NCBI GenBank assembly: GCA_019084245.1
Contig: JAHRFE010000007.1
Coordinates: forward strand, 62,001-126,000
Origin: Hoeflea sp.
GTDB taxonomy: Bacteria > Pseudomonadota > Alphaproteobacteria > Rhizobiales > Rhizobiaceae
Length of the DNA: 64,000 bases
Direction: 5' to 3'
Below the pieces are notes generated by a model, which searched no databases, was not told where the DNA came from, and worked only from the letters and a program-made list of their open reading frames with translations. Below, piece after piece: positions 49,148 to 61,300 of this stretch. Position 1 is the stretch's first letter. Every line of letters starts with the position of its first letter. A program made the translations under genes and the position numbers.

Positions 49148-50080
49148 ATGATGATATGGCGCGCCCTGACAGTTTTGAGCGTGATGCTCGGTGCAGGTTC
49201 CGTGAACCCGGCCTCGGCGCAGGGGTTTGAGCCCGAATGCATGGCCAAGGTCGAGCAATTGTGCGGACGGGTGTCGCCGGGCCGGTGCTTTCAGGACGAG
49301 ACGCTTTGGGATTCGGTCTCCGCCCGGTGCTCGGGTGATATCCAGACGATGATCGAGATGGAACGCGAGGCCGGAGAGCAGCAGGCGCAAACTTCACGCA
49401 GCAAGACGCGCCGCGCCGATATCACTGATATGCGCGGCCAGTCCTATGGCGGCGTGCTGCGGAGCGGCCCGAGCATGAATTCGCGCAAGCTCGGCAGCCT
49501 GTATGAAGGCGACAACATCAACATTCTCGAAGACACCGGCGTCTGGTTCAATGATTACAAATGGTTCAGGATCGATTCTCCCATCGGGGTCGGCTTCCAT
49601 TGGGGCGGGATCTTCTGCACCGAAAGCGACCAGCGGCCCGAAGGTGTGTTGTCGACTTGCGGCGGTCAGCCCGACAATGAACCGGATCTTGTCGACGAAA
49701 CCGTCGATGCCTCGGATTATGTTCGCATCTTTTACACCGAACCGTCTCTCTCGGAGGGGGTGAGCCGCGAGAACGAAATCTTCTTCACCAATCCGGCGAT
49801 CGACGCGATCCGCTCCAACAATGCCGCTTCCGGTGGCTGCATCGACACCAACCCCTTCGTCAATGCCCAGGATTACGACATCGACGAGATCACCCGCACC
49901 TTGACCGTGACGGCCAATAGGGCGGCAAACGGCCAGATGCTTGTCGAAGTCAATTTCGACAGTTTCGGGGAGACGAAATACATCGTCTGGACCCTTGTCG
50001 GATCATCGGGCTACTGGCAGGTCTCTGATATCGAGGGATCCGACCCCGGCTCCCGCCTCGGCGCGATCCGCTGCAACTAG
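49148..50080 (+). CDS. Exported protein with SH3 domain and DUF3828-like C-terminus
   Basis: From ATG 49148 (GGAG upstream) the 310-residue product has a leader (MMIWRALTVLSVMLGAGSVNPASA), a cysteine-rich segment (~28-60, CMAKVEQLCGRVSPGRCF and RCSGD), a bacterial SH3 domain (~90-165; GVLRSGPSMNSRKLGSLYEG, NINILEDTGVWFNDYKWFRI) and a C-terminal part (~205-310) with NPFVNAQDYDI, VEVNFDSFGETKYIVWTLV and GYWQVSDIEG, which is reminiscent of DUF3828. SH3 domains of this type bind cell-wall peptides. Possible role at the envelope is inferred only. Confidence 0.65.
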   Translation: MMIWRALTVLSVMLGAGSVNPASAQGFEPECMAKVEQLCGRVSPGRCFQDETLWDSVSARCSGDIQTMIEMEREAGEQQAQTSRSKTRRADITDMRGQSYGGVLRSGPSMNSRKLGSLYEGDNINILEDTGVWFNDYKWFRIDSPIGVGFHWGGIFCTESDQRPEGVLSTCGGQPDNEPDLVDETVDASDYVRIFYTEPSLSEGVSRENEIFFTNPAIDAIRSNNAASGGCIDTNPFVNAQDYDIDEITRTLTVTANRAANGQMLVEVNFDSFGETKYIVWTLVGSSGYWQVSDIEGSDPGSRLGAIRCN

Positions 50081-50218
50081 CAGGCTTGTCGCCGCCTTTG
50101 GGGAAAAGTGGCGGGGGCTGAAATGCCCTGGGGTGCCGGACTCCGGATCATCGATGCAGCGCGCGACCGATGCTGCGCCGGGCCGGCAATGCGCCCCGAG
50201 GCCAGCCATAAGAGACAA

Positions 50219-50241
50219 CGCCCGCCGTGCAAGGGCGGGCG
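50219..50241 (-). terminator. Terminator-like hairpin after the RND operon
   Basis: CGCCCGCC (50219-50226) pairs with GGCGGGCG (50234-50241) around a 7-base loop. On the minus strand it is followed by TTGTCTCTT. It lies 63 bases after the permease stop codon and probably ends the efflux operon. Confidence 0.55.
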
Positions 50242-50303
50242 AGGTCGGGTCTCAAGCAGGTCCCAGGCCGGTCCAGGTGACGAAGACCCGGTCCCGGTTC
50301 CGA

Positions 50304-53426
<3,123 letters not shown>

Positions 53427-53442
53427 GTTCGTCTCCGCGGGG

Positions 53443-54573
53443 TCAGTTCTGTGCCGGTTGTTCGGCGCGCTCTTCGGGGGCAACCGTGGCTCCGGCCGCG
53501 ATCTTCTGCAGTCCTGCGACGATCACTTTTTCGCCGGCCTTTACGCCGTCCGTGACGATCCAGTCCGAACCGCGGTCGCTGACGATCGTCAGCGTGCGCT
53601 GCTCGACTATATTGTCGGGTCCGACGACCATGGCCGTGGGCGCGCCGCGACGGTCACGCGAAACGCCTTCCTGGGGGACGAGAATGGCGTTCTCGATGAC
53701 GCCCTGGGGCATCTCGACCTGGACATACATGCCTGGCAGCAGCATTTCGTCCGGATTGGGAAACTGCAGGCGCAGGGTTATGACGCCGGTCTGCTCATCG
53801 ACATGCGGTTCCGCCGCGGTGAGTTCGCCGGTATGGTCGAAGATCGTGCGATCGGCGAGCATCAGTTCGACCTTGGTGTCGATATTCTCGCCTGCCGCCT
53901 GCGGGCCCTGGCGCTTCCAGCGCACCAGATCTGCGGCCGACTGGGCGACGTCGACATAGACGGGATCCAGCTTGCGGATCACTGCCAGGGGGGCTGACTG
54001 GCCCGAGATGATGAGCGCGCCCTGAGTGGTGAGTGACCGTCCGATGGCGCCAGACAATTGCGCGCGGATCGTGGTCCTCTCGAGGTCGATATTGGCGGCA
54101 AGGAGTTGCGCCTTGGCGACCTGCAGGGCGGCATCGGCAATGTCGCGGGTGGTGACGGCGGCATCGAGCGCCTGCTCGCTGGCGACATTGCTCTTGCGCA
54201 GGCTTTCCATGCGGGTGAGTTCGCGGTTGGCCGACTTGAGGCTGACCTCAGCCTGGTTGACGGCGGCCTGCGCCGCCACGACCTGCGCCCGGTAGGTTGC
54301 CGGATCAATGCGATAGAGAATGTCGCCTTCGTTGACGGCCGAGCCTTCCTCGAACAGGCGTTCGATGATGATGCCGTTCACCTGGGGGCGAACTTCGGCG
54401 ACCCCGGAGGCGACGACGCGCCCTGGAAGCGTCGATGTGACGGTGACGGTCTGTGCCTTCAGCGTGACGACGGTCACGGCTGCCGGCGGGCGTTCCTGCT
54501 GCTGCGCCGGAGCCGCAGACGGCGTCAGGGCGACAAGCATGGAACAAAAGAGGGCGTAACGCGCTAACCTCAT
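53443..54573 (-). CDS. RND efflux membrane fusion protein (AcrA/MexA family)
   Basis: The 376-residue periplasmic adaptor has a leader ([23 protein letters not shown]) and the four MFP domains: lipoyl halves ([27 protein letters not shown] and LNGAIG-like [14 protein letters not shown]), an alpha-hairpin between (~100-165) with [23 protein letters not shown], and a beta barrel and membrane-proximal domain near the end. It has no lipobox, so it may be held by the pump alone. It shares the intergenic region with the divergent TetR gene. Confidence 0.95.
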   Translation of the reverse strand: MRLARYALFCSMLVALTPSAAPAQQQERPPAAVTVVTLKAQTVTVTSTLPGRVVASGVAEVRPQVNGIIIERLFEEGSAVNEGDILYRIDPATYRAQVVAAQAAVNQAEVSLKSANRELTRMESLRKSNVASEQALDAAVTTRDIADAALQVAKAQLLAANIDLERTTIRAQLSGAIGRSLTTQGALIISGQSAPLAVIRKLDPVYVDVAQSAADLVRWKRQGPQAAGENIDTKVELMLADRTIFDHTGELTAAEPHVDEQTGVITLRLQFPNPDEMLLPGMYVQVEMPQGVIENAILVPQEGVSRDRRGAPTAMVVGPDNIVEQRTLTIVSDRGSDWIVTDGVKAGEKVIVAGLQKIAAGATVAPEERAEQPAQN

Positions 54574-54635
54574 TGAATATCTCCGTCAATTTTGGAGTAG
54601 CCGCTTGGCGGATGGACGCATTGCGACTAATATGG

Positions 54636-54649
54636 AAACCAAATGGTTT
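54636..54649. promoter_or_regulatory. Candidate TetR operator between the divergent efflux and regulator genes
   Basis: AAACCA (54636-54641) and TGGTTT (54644-54649) form a perfect 6-base inverted repeat with a 2-base spacer, in an AT-rich block. TATAAT (54650-54655) directly follows and could be the regulator's -10. Position 63 bases upstream of the MFP start and 62 before the TetR start suits repression of both. Confidence 0.5.
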
Positions 54650-54710
54650 TATAATTGCTTTTTTGCAATGCGCAAGCGAAACGCTGCACCTGCGAACAGA
54701 GAGGGTTAAC

Positions 54711-55361
54711 TTGTTGCCAAAAAGCCTCAATACGTGCCGCGGCCCCGGCCGGCCACGACAGCTGGATACCTCCGAACGCGAGGCGATCATCATCGACGCG
54801 GCCGAACGGGTGATCCTCTCCCATGGCCTGGGCGGCGCCTCGATGGCGGCGATCGCGCTGGAGGCAGGGATGTCCAAGCGCACGCTTTATGAGATCTTCG
54901 AATCCCGCGCAGCCCTATTCGCGGCCGTGGTCAGGCGTATTCGCAACAAGGTATCGCGGCCATTGAACGACAGTGAGCTCGAACTGCCGCTCGCAGAACG
55001 GCTGCGGCTGCTGCTGACGCCGGCGCGCGAGAAGTTCACGGACCTGCTTCCGCTCGCGATCCTGCGCGCGGTCATTGTCGAGGCAGACCGGCAGCCGGAT
55101 CTGGCGAGGGAATTCCTGCAGGAAGGGCCGCACGCGCTTTACGACATGGTTCGCCTGGAACTCGACCGGTCCGTTGCCCGGGGCGAGATTCGGATCAGCG
55201 ATACGAAAAGCGCGGCACGGCTGATGGCTGACATGGCGCATGAAAACGTGTTTGAACATCTCGTCTCCCCGAAGCCGGCCTGCGAGCGCCAGCAGGCCCA
55301 TGACCGCAGGCTCGATCTCGCCATTCGGGTGTTTCTCAGTGGAATCGGAGAAGCCGGTTGA
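54711..55361 (+). CDS. TetR-family repressor of the RND operon
   Basis: From TTG 54711 (or 54714) the product is about 216 residues; GAGAGGG lies five to eight bases upstream, and no ATG or GTG start gives a better fit. The N-terminal HTH reads AERVILSHGLGGASMAAIALEAG and MSKRTLYEIFESRAALFAAV, with the usual arginine/proline-rich lead (CRGPGRPRQLDTSE). The C-terminal ligand domain includes LPLAILRAVIVEADRQPDLAREFL. Divergence from an efflux operon is the standard layout of AcrR-like repressors, so it likely controls that pump and itself. Confidence 0.88.
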   Translation: MLPKSLNTCRGPGRPRQLDTSEREAIIIDAAERVILSHGLGGASMAAIALEAGMSKRTLYEIFESRAALFAAVVRRIRNKVSRPLNDSELELPLAERLRLLLTPAREKFTDLLPLAILRAVIVEADRQPDLAREFLQEGPHALYDMVRLELDRSVARGEIRISDTKSAARLMADMAHENVFEHLVSPKPACERQQAHDRRLDLAIRVFLSGIGEAG

Positions 55362-55615
55362 TCCGCCCCGCCGCAATCCAGATGTCCAGGCTCACCGCCC
55401 GTCTTGCCGACGGCATAATTCCGTCAAACTGACATGTTCCAGGGTTATGAACGGTCAGCCGATTCAGACTGAGAGACATCGTTCGCGCTTGGGGTTCCGT
55501 ACGCCTGATGCGTCAGGATCCGTGATCCCGCGTCCGCGGCTGTGTTCAAATCCATTCCGTATCCCGGAATTTTGCTGTAGGACCTCATCCAACGCCCTCC
55601 CGCCAGGAAAACGCC

Positions 55616-57907
55616 ATGAAATTTCGCTTCCCCATCGTCATCATCGACGAGGATTTCCGATCGGAGAATTCCTCGGGCCTGGGTATCCGCGCCATGGCCG
55701 AGGCCATTGAGAACGAGGGGTTCGAAGTGCTCGGCGTGACGGGCTATGGCGACCTGTCGCAATTCGCCCAGCAGCAGTCGCGCGCCAGCGCCTTCGTCCT
55801 GTCGATTGACGACGAGGAATTCAGCCCCGGGCCGGACGTCGATCCGGCGGTCGTCAATTTGCGCAATTTCATCGAGGAAGTGCGCTGGAAGAACGCCGAT
55901 GTGCCGATCTACATCTATGGTGAGACCAAGACCAGCCGGCACCTGCCCAACGACATCCTGCGCGAGCTGCACGGCTTCATCCACATGTTCGAGGACACGC
56001 CGGAATTCGTGGCGCGCCACATCATCCGCGAGGCCAAGAGCTATCTCGAAGGCATCAAGCCGCCATTCTTCAAGGCTTTGCTCAATTATGCCGAGGATGG
56101 GTCCTATTCCTGGCACTGCCCCGGCCACTCCGGTGGCGTGGCGTTCCTGAAAAGCCCGATCGGCCAGATGTATCACCAGTTCTACGGTGAAAACATGTTG
56201 CGCGCAGACGTCTGCAACTCGGTGGAGGAACTGGGCCAGCTGCTCGATCACAACGGCGCCATCGGCGCATCCGAGCGCAATGCCGCGCGGATCTTCAATG
56301 CCGACCATTGCTTCTTCGTCACCAACGGCACCTCGACATCCAACAAGATGGTCTGGCACCATACCGTGGCGCCGGGCGACGTGGTGGTGGTGGACCGCAA
56401 TTGCCACAAGTCGATCCTGCACTCGATCATCATGACCGGGTCGATCCCGGTGTTCTTGAAGCCGACGCGCAACCATTACGGCATCATCGGCCCGATCCCG
56501 CAGAGCGAGTTCGAGATCGAGTCCATCAAGGCCAAGATCCGCGCCAATCCTCTGCTCGAAGGCGTCGACGCCGACACAGTCAAGCCGCGCATCATGACGC
56601 TGACGCAATCCACCTATGACGGCGTTCTCTACAACACCGAGACCATCAAGACCCTGCTGGACGGCTATGTCGACAATCTGCATTTCGACGAGGCCTGGCT
56701 GCCGCATGCGGCGTTCCACCCGTTCTATGGCAGCTACCACTCGATGGGGCGCAAGCGCGAGCGGCCGATGCATTCTGTCACCTACGCCACGCAGTCCATT
56801 CACAAGCTGCTTGCCGGCATCAGCCAGGCAAGCCATGTGCTGGTGCAGGACAGCCAGGACACCAAGCTCGACCGGCACCTCTTCAACGAGGCCTATCTGA
56901 TGCACACCTCGACCAGCCCGCAATACTCGATCATCGCCAGCTGCGATGTGGCGGCGGCGATGATGGAGCCGCCCGGCGGCACAGCGCTGGTGGAGGAAAG
57001 CATCGCCGAGGCGCTCGATTTCCGCCGCGCCATGCGCAAGGTCGATGACGAATTCGGCGAGGATGACTGGTGGTTCCAGGTTTGGGGCCCGGCCAAGCTG
57101 GAGGAGGAAGGCATCGGCCACACCAAGGACTGGGTGCTGAAACGGACCGATGCCGAAGGCGTGCAGAAATCAGATGGCGAGGATTCCTGGCACGGCTTTG
57201 GCGACATGGCGCCGGGCTTCAACATGCTCGATCCGATCAAGGCCACGATCATCACCCCCGGTCTCAATCTTGACGGGCGATTCGAGGACACCGGCATTCC
57301 GGCCTCTATCGTCACCAAATACCTCGCCGAACACGGCGTCGTGGTGGAGAAGACCGGGCTCTACAGCTTCTTCATCATGTTCACCATCGGCATCACCAAG
57401 GGCCGCTGGAACTCGCTCCTGACCGAGTTGCAGCAGTTCAAGGACGATTACGACCAGAACCAGCCGATGTGGCGCATCATGCCGGAATTCTGCGCCAAGC
57501 AGCCGCGCTACGAGCAGATGGGTCTGCGCGATCTGTGCCAGCACGTGCATTCGCTCTACGCCAAGTATGACGTGGCGATCCTGTCGACCGACATGTATCT
57601 GAGCGATCACACACCGGCGATGAAGCCCAGCGACGCGTTTGCGCACATCGCGCACCGGACGACGCAGCGCGTGGCAATCGACGATCTCGAAGGCCGCATC
57701 ACCACGAGCCTGGTGACGCCCTATCCGCCCGGCATACCGCTCTTGATTCCGGGCGAAGTGTTCAACAGGAAGATCGTGGAATATCTGAAATTCAACCGCG
57801 AGTTCGCGCGCGAATGCCCCGGATTCGAGACCGATATCCATGGCCTGGTGCAGGAAACCGGCAGCGATGGCGTGGTGCGCTATTTTGCCGATTGTGTGGC
57901 CGGGTGA
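55616..57907 (+). CDS. Orn/Lys/Arg decarboxylase (PLP, acid-inducible type)
   Basis: The 763-residue product is a large prokaryotic-type basic amino acid decarboxylase. The N-terminal wing domain resembles a receiver (FPIVIIDEDFRSENSSGLGI). The PLP domain contains FFVTNGTSTSNKMVWHH, LHFDEAWLPHAAFHPFY (cofactor-binding aspartate) and TQSIHKLLAGISQASHVLVQD with the Schiff-base lysine near 397. The C-terminal domain (PYPPGIPLLIPGE) is typical. The choice between arginine, lysine and ornithine cannot be made confidently; size fits AdiA/CadA. No amino-acid antiporter gene is adjacent. It may make agmatine or cadaverine for acid resistance or polyamine synthesis. Confidence 0.9.
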   Translation: MKFRFPIVIIDEDFRSENSSGLGIRAMAEAIENEGFEVLGVTGYGDLSQFAQQQSRASAFVLSIDDEEFSPGPDVDPAVVNLRNFIEEVRWKNADVPIYIYGETKTSRHLPNDILRELHGFIHMFEDTPEFVARHIIREAKSYLEGIKPPFFKALLNYAEDGSYSWHCPGHSGGVAFLKSPIGQMYHQFYGENMLRADVCNSVEELGQLLDHNGAIGASERNAARIFNADHCFFVTNGTSTSNKMVWHHTVAPGDVVVVDRNCHKSILHSIIMTGSIPVFLKPTRNHYGIIGPIPQSEFEIESIKAKIRANPLLEGVDADTVKPRIMTLTQSTYDGVLYNTETIKTLLDGYVDNLHFDEAWLPHAAFHPFYGSYHSMGRKRERPMHSVTYATQSIHKLLAGISQASHVLVQDSQDTKLDRHLFNEAYLMHTSTSPQYSIIASCDVAAAMMEPPGGTALVEESIAEALDFRRAMRKVDDEFGEDDWWFQVWGPAKLEEEGIGHTKDWVLKRTDAEGVQKSDGEDSWHGFGDMAPGFNMLDPIKATIITPGLNLDGRFEDTGIPASIVTKYLAEHGVVVEKTGLYSFFIMFTIGITKGRWNSLLTELQQFKDDYDQNQPMWRIMPEFCAKQPRYEQMGLRDLCQHVHSLYAKYDVAILSTDMYLSDHTPAMKPSDAFAHIAHRTTQRVAIDDLEGRITTSLVTPYPPGIPLLIPGEVFNRKIVEYLKFNREFARECPGFETDIHGLVQETGSDGVVRYFADCVAG

Positions 57908-57939
57908 GCCTGGCCCGCGCAATGTTGTAGGGACCGCCG

Positions 57940-58716
57940 ATGCCGCGCTTTGCCGCCAACCTGTCGATGATGTTCACAGAACATGCGTTCCTGGACCGGT
58001 TCGAGGCCGCGGCAGAAGCGGGCTTTGGCGCGGTCGAGTTTCTTTTTCCCTATGATTATCCGGCTCAGGAGATTGCCCTGCGATTGACTGCAGCGAGCGT
58101 CGAGCAGGTGTTGTTCAACCTGCCGCCGGGCGATTGGGCGAAAGGCGAGCGCGGACTGGCGGCCCTGCCGGAACGCAAGGCCGAATTCCAGCAATCCGTC
58201 CGCAGCGCACTCGAGTATGCCACGGTCATCGGGGCGTCGCGGCTGCACATGATGGCAGGCCTTGCCGATCCGGGCAGCCAACGGCATCGCGCCGCCTACC
58301 GGGACTCCCTGGCGTTTGCGGCAGATGCGGCCGCGGAGCAGGGGATCGACGTGCTGATCGAACCCCTCAACGGTCGCGACATGCCGGGTTATTTTCTCAG
58401 GAATTTCGATGACGCCGCCGATCTGATCGCTGATCTTGGCCGCGAGAACATCAAGCTTCAATTTGACATCTATCATCGGCAGATCCTGCATGGCGATGTG
58501 ATCCGGGGACTTGAAAGCCTGCTGCCCGTTATCGGCCATGTCCAGATCGCCTCCGTGCCTCACCGAAATGAGCCGGGATCGGGTGAACTCGATGATTTCC
58601 GGATTCTCGAGGTGCTGGATGAACTGGGGTACAAGGGGTTTGTCGGATGTGAATACCGGCCAAGGGGCGCGACGTTGGACAGTCTGGCCTGGATGACCAA
58701 GGCGGGGTCGGGCTGA
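57940..58716 (+). CDS. Hydroxypyruvate isomerase family protein (Hyi/OtnI)
   Basis: The 258-residue TIM-barrel protein starts MPRFAANLSMMFTEHAFLDRFEAAAEAGFGAVE, as in Hyi and the related 2-oxo-tetronate isomerase OtnI. EPLNGRDMPGYFL near 141 and LQFDIYHRQ near 178 carry metal-binding Glu and Asp, IASVPHRNEPGSGELDD and GFVGCEYRP close the site. Both activities occur in this family; lacking otn partners here, hydroxypyruvate/tartronate-semialdehyde interconversion or a related sugar-acid step is only a guess. It follows the decarboxylase by 32 bases and may share its transcript. Confidence 0.85.
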   Translation: MPRFAANLSMMFTEHAFLDRFEAAAEAGFGAVEFLFPYDYPAQEIALRLTAASVEQVLFNLPPGDWAKGERGLAALPERKAEFQQSVRSALEYATVIGASRLHMMAGLADPGSQRHRAAYRDSLAFAADAAAEQGIDVLIEPLNGRDMPGYFLRNFDDAADLIADLGRENIKLQFDIYHRQILHGDVIRGLESLLPVIGHVQIASVPHRNEPGSGELDDFRILEVLDELGYKGFVGCEYRPRGATLDSLAWMTKAGSG

Positions 58717-58731
58717 CATCGCCCTGGCGCG

Positions 58732-59931
58732 TCAGCTTGCCACCCGGTCGGCATGGCGCATCAGGCCTGAGAACGCCAGCGCAATGGCAATGAAGACCGG
58801 GATTGCAAGATAGATCGGCGCGAAGCCCGTATGCTCGGCGATGAAGCCGATCACCGACGGTGCGAACAGAAGGCCGGAATAGCCCATGAAGGTGACGATC
58901 GAGATCGCCATGCCTTGAGGCAGGCCAGGCAGGTTGCCTGCGGCCGAAAAAGCGATCGGGACGGTGTTGGCAAGTCCCAGACCGGCGACCGCAAATCCTG
59001 CCACAGCCCATTCTGCGGAAGGCGCGAGGCCTGCGGCGCCAAGCCCGATCATCGCAAGGGTTGCGGAAATCTGGAAGGTTCTCACCGCACCGAGCCGGTC
59101 GCGCACCAGGTCGCCGAGGAACCGCATCAGCGCCATGGCGGCGGAAAAGGCGCCGAATGCCAGCCCCGAGAGCGCCGGGCTGGCCGCCAGTTCCTGGCGC
59201 AGGTAGAGAGCACCCCAATCGAGAACGGCTCCTTCCGGGGTCATCATGATCAGACAGATGATGCCGGTCAGCCATACCGTGGCGCCGGCGGTCAGCAAAC
59301 CGGGCCGGGGAGCCGCGGTCATGTTCGGGGAAGTATGATCAGGATGCACCGGCGGCGGATCCGCAAGCAAACGCGGCCAGGCTAATGCGAGTGCGAGCAC
59401 GACCAGAAGGGAGGCCAGCAGGGCATGAACATGGACCCCGAAATAGGCGATCAGCAGTCCCCCCAAGGTTGCGCCGGCGACGCCGCCAAGGCTCCAGAAT
59501 CCATGACAGGAGGACATGATGGCCCGGTCGAGGCGTTTTTCCACCTCGACGGCGTTGGCGTTCATGGCGACATCCATGCCGCCGATCATTCCGCCGAACA
59601 GGAACAACGCAATCGCCGCCGTCCAGATCGAGGGCGCGAGCGTGACCAGCGGCAGGCTGGTCACCGTCATGGCCGCAAGCCACAGCACCGGCATGCGCGA
59701 CCCGCTTCTCGATATCAGCAGCCCGACCAGCGGCATGGCGCAAAGCGATCCGATGCCGAAACACATGATCATCAGGCCCAGAGCGCCCTCATCGAGATCG
59801 AGCCTGATGGCGAATTCGGGGATTTTCGGCGCCCAGCTGCCGATCAGAAAGCCGTTGGCCAGAAACATCAGGGAGACGGCAAAGCGTTCGGGGGACAGAA
59901 AGGGGCGCGCTGCAAGACTCGGGGATGACAT
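58732..59931 (-). CDS. MFS transporter (YbjJ/fucose-permease-like)
   Basis: The 399-residue product has twelve membrane helices. It shows GFLIGSWAPKIPEFAIRLDLDEGALGLMIMCFGIGSL, SRSGSRMPVLWLAAMT, MDVAMNANAVEVEKRL with the following CHGFWSLGGVAGATLGG, and SGLAFGAFSAAMALMRFLGDLVRDRLG; these are diagnostic of the YbjJ-like MFS subgroup, which is close to sugar/proton symporters of the FucP type. Substrate is unproven. A LacI-type palindrome lies ten bases upstream of its ATG. It converges on the Hyi gene. Confidence 0.88.
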   Translation of the reverse strand: MSSPSLAARPFLSPERFAVSLMFLANGFLIGSWAPKIPEFAIRLDLDEGALGLMIMCFGIGSLCAMPLVGLLISRSGSRMPVLWLAAMTVTSLPLVTLAPSIWTAAIALFLFGGMIGGMDVAMNANAVEVEKRLDRAIMSSCHGFWSLGGVAGATLGGLLIAYFGVHVHALLASLLVVLALALAWPRLLADPPPVHPDHTSPNMTAAPRPGLLTAGATVWLTGIICLIMMTPEGAVLDWGALYLRQELAASPALSGLAFGAFSAAMALMRFLGDLVRDRLGAVRTFQISATLAMIGLGAAGLAPSAEWAVAGFAVAGLGLANTVPIAFSAAGNLPGLPQGMAISIVTFMGYSGLLFAPSVIGFIAEHTGFAPIYLAIPVFIAIALAFSGLMRHADRVAS

Positions 59932-59941
59932 GATGTTTCCG

Positions 59942-59957
59942 TTTAAATCGATTAAAA
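59942..59957. promoter_or_regulatory. LacI-type operator-like palindrome upstream of the MFS gene
   Basis: AAATCGATT at the centre sits in a 16-base palindrome (59942-59957) with one mismatched pair, the pattern bound by many LacI/GalR-family repressors (central CG, AT flanks). It lies 10-26 bases upstream of the MFS start codon, where binding would block transcription. No LacI-family gene occurs in this window. Confidence 0.45.
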
Positions 59958-60016
59958 ATTACCGTTACAGAGATTTCCGATTGGGGTAAATTACCATGCG
60001 CTTCACATTCACAGTG

Positions 60017-60033
60017 ACGATGTGACACATCGT
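60017..60033. promoter_or_regulatory. 17-bp palindrome between the MFS and desaturase genes
   Basis: ACGATGTG (60017-60024) and CACATCGT (60026-60033) are perfect inverted arms with a one-base centre. CTTCAC (60001-60006) and GTGAAG (60032-60037) add an outer pairing. A smaller GGTAA-A-TTACC palindrome lies at 59985-59995. Location 127 bases before the desaturase ATG suggests a regulator site for it; no regulator is adjacent. Confidence 0.45.
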
Positions 60034-60160
60034 GAAGTGTTAGAGCCAGGCAGAAAAGGGTGCCGTTTCGACCGACAACGTGTTAAGCCCGCCCATCCAC
60101 TTGCAAAAGGCAAGGCCACGGGCCACGCCTGACACTACAAAAAGATCGGGAGAAGTACGC

Positions 60161-61183
60161 ATGACGACAGGATCGGCGCGGGAATGGGTGCGACGTTTGC
60201 AGCCTTACAGGCTGCCCAGCAACCGGCGCAGCGCGTTTGAAACAGTCCTTACCTTCGGGCTTCTGGTTTCGTTGTGGGTTCTGATGTGGTTTGCGCTGTC
60301 CTACAGCATCCTCCTGACATTGTTGTTGTCCATCCCGGCCGCTTTGATGATGGTGCGGCTTTTCATCATTCAGCATGATTGCGGCCATCAGTCGATGTTC
60401 ACGACGGCCAAATGGAATGACCGGGTCGGCCGCGCGCTCGGTGTGCTGACCCTCACCCCCTATGATTATTGGCGCCGTTCGCATGCGATCCATCATGCCG
60501 GATCGGGAAATCTCGACCGGCGCGGCGTTGGCGACATCGATACGCTGACCGTGAAGGAATATCTGGCGTTGTCGCGGATCGGGCGGCTCAAATACCGGCT
60601 CTACCGTCACCCGCTGGTGATGTTCGGCATCGGGCCTGCCTTCATCTTCATGCTGCAGCACCGTTTGCCGGTCGCGGCCCTGAAGGACGGGGTCATGTCC
60701 TGGACCAGCGTGATGGTGACCAATCTGGCGATCGCGGCGATGTGGATCGGACTGGGGATGCTTGTCGGCTTCAAGGCCTTCCTGATCATTCACCTGCCGA
60801 TCATGCTGATCGGCGCGTCGTTGGGCGTGTGGATGTTCTATGTCCAGCATCAGTTCAATCCGACCCATTGGGATCACGCTCCGGAGTGGGAGCGTGAACA
60901 GGCCGCCCTGCACGGAAGCTCGTTTTACGATCTGCCCAGGCCGCTGATGTGGGTGACCGGCAATATCGGCATCCACCATGTGCACCATCTTTCAAGCCGG
61001 ATTCCGTTTTACCGGCTGCCGCAAGTGCTCAAGGACTTCCCCGAGCTCGGCCAGATCGGCCGGCTGACATTGTGGGAGAGTTTCAAGTGCGTGCCGCTTG
61101 CCCTGTGGGACGAAGATCGCCGCCGGCTGGTGCCGTTCCGTGCGGTCCGCGGCCGGTCGGCAGGAGCCGCGGCGGCCGCTTGA
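60161..61183 (+). CDS. Membrane fatty acid desaturase
   Basis: From ATG 60161 (GGGAGAAG upstream) the 340-residue product has two pairs of membrane helices (~33-70 and ~180-225) and three histidine boxes: HDCGH at 72-76, HAIHH at 108-112, and HHVHH at 272-276, which bind the di-iron centre. The sequence style (FIIQHDCGHQSMFTTAKWND, WMFYVQHQFNPTHWDHAPEW) matches bacterial delta-12/omega-6-type acyl desaturases. It would introduce double bonds into membrane acyl chains and keep membranes fluid in cold. Regiochemistry is not settled by sequence. The cold-shock gene follows directly. Confidence 0.92.
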   Translation: MTTGSAREWVRRLQPYRLPSNRRSAFETVLTFGLLVSLWVLMWFALSYSILLTLLLSIPAALMMVRLFIIQHDCGHQSMFTTAKWNDRVGRALGVLTLTPYDYWRRSHAIHHAGSGNLDRRGVGDIDTLTVKEYLALSRIGRLKYRLYRHPLVMFGIGPAFIFMLQHRLPVAALKDGVMSWTSVMVTNLAIAAMWIGLGMLVGFKAFLIIHLPIMLIGASLGVWMFYVQHQFNPTHWDHAPEWEREQAALHGSSFYDLPRPLMWVTGNIGIHHVHHLSSRIPFYRLPQVLKDFPELGQIGRLTLWESFKCVPLALWDEDRRRLVPFRAVRGRSAGAAAAA

Positions 61184-61271
61184 CCCGGGCTTATACGATG
61201 CCGTCCTGACGGGGCACGCCTGCCCGGGCCCCCGTCTCCTGCGGTGTGTTTTTGCCTGCTATCGCTTTTGC

Positions 61272-61300
61272 TTGTGCAGAGCGAAAAAACAGTGTATAGA
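61272..61300 (+). promoter_or_regulatory. Promoter of the cold-shock gene with long leader
   Basis: TTGTGC (61272-61277) and TATAGA (61295-61300) are 17 bases apart. The predicted transcript starts near 61307, about 150 bases before the csp ATG at 61459. A long 5' leader with hairpin potential (AGCGCT repeats near 61398-61415) is a hallmark of thermoregulated cspA-type mRNAs. Confidence 0.6.
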
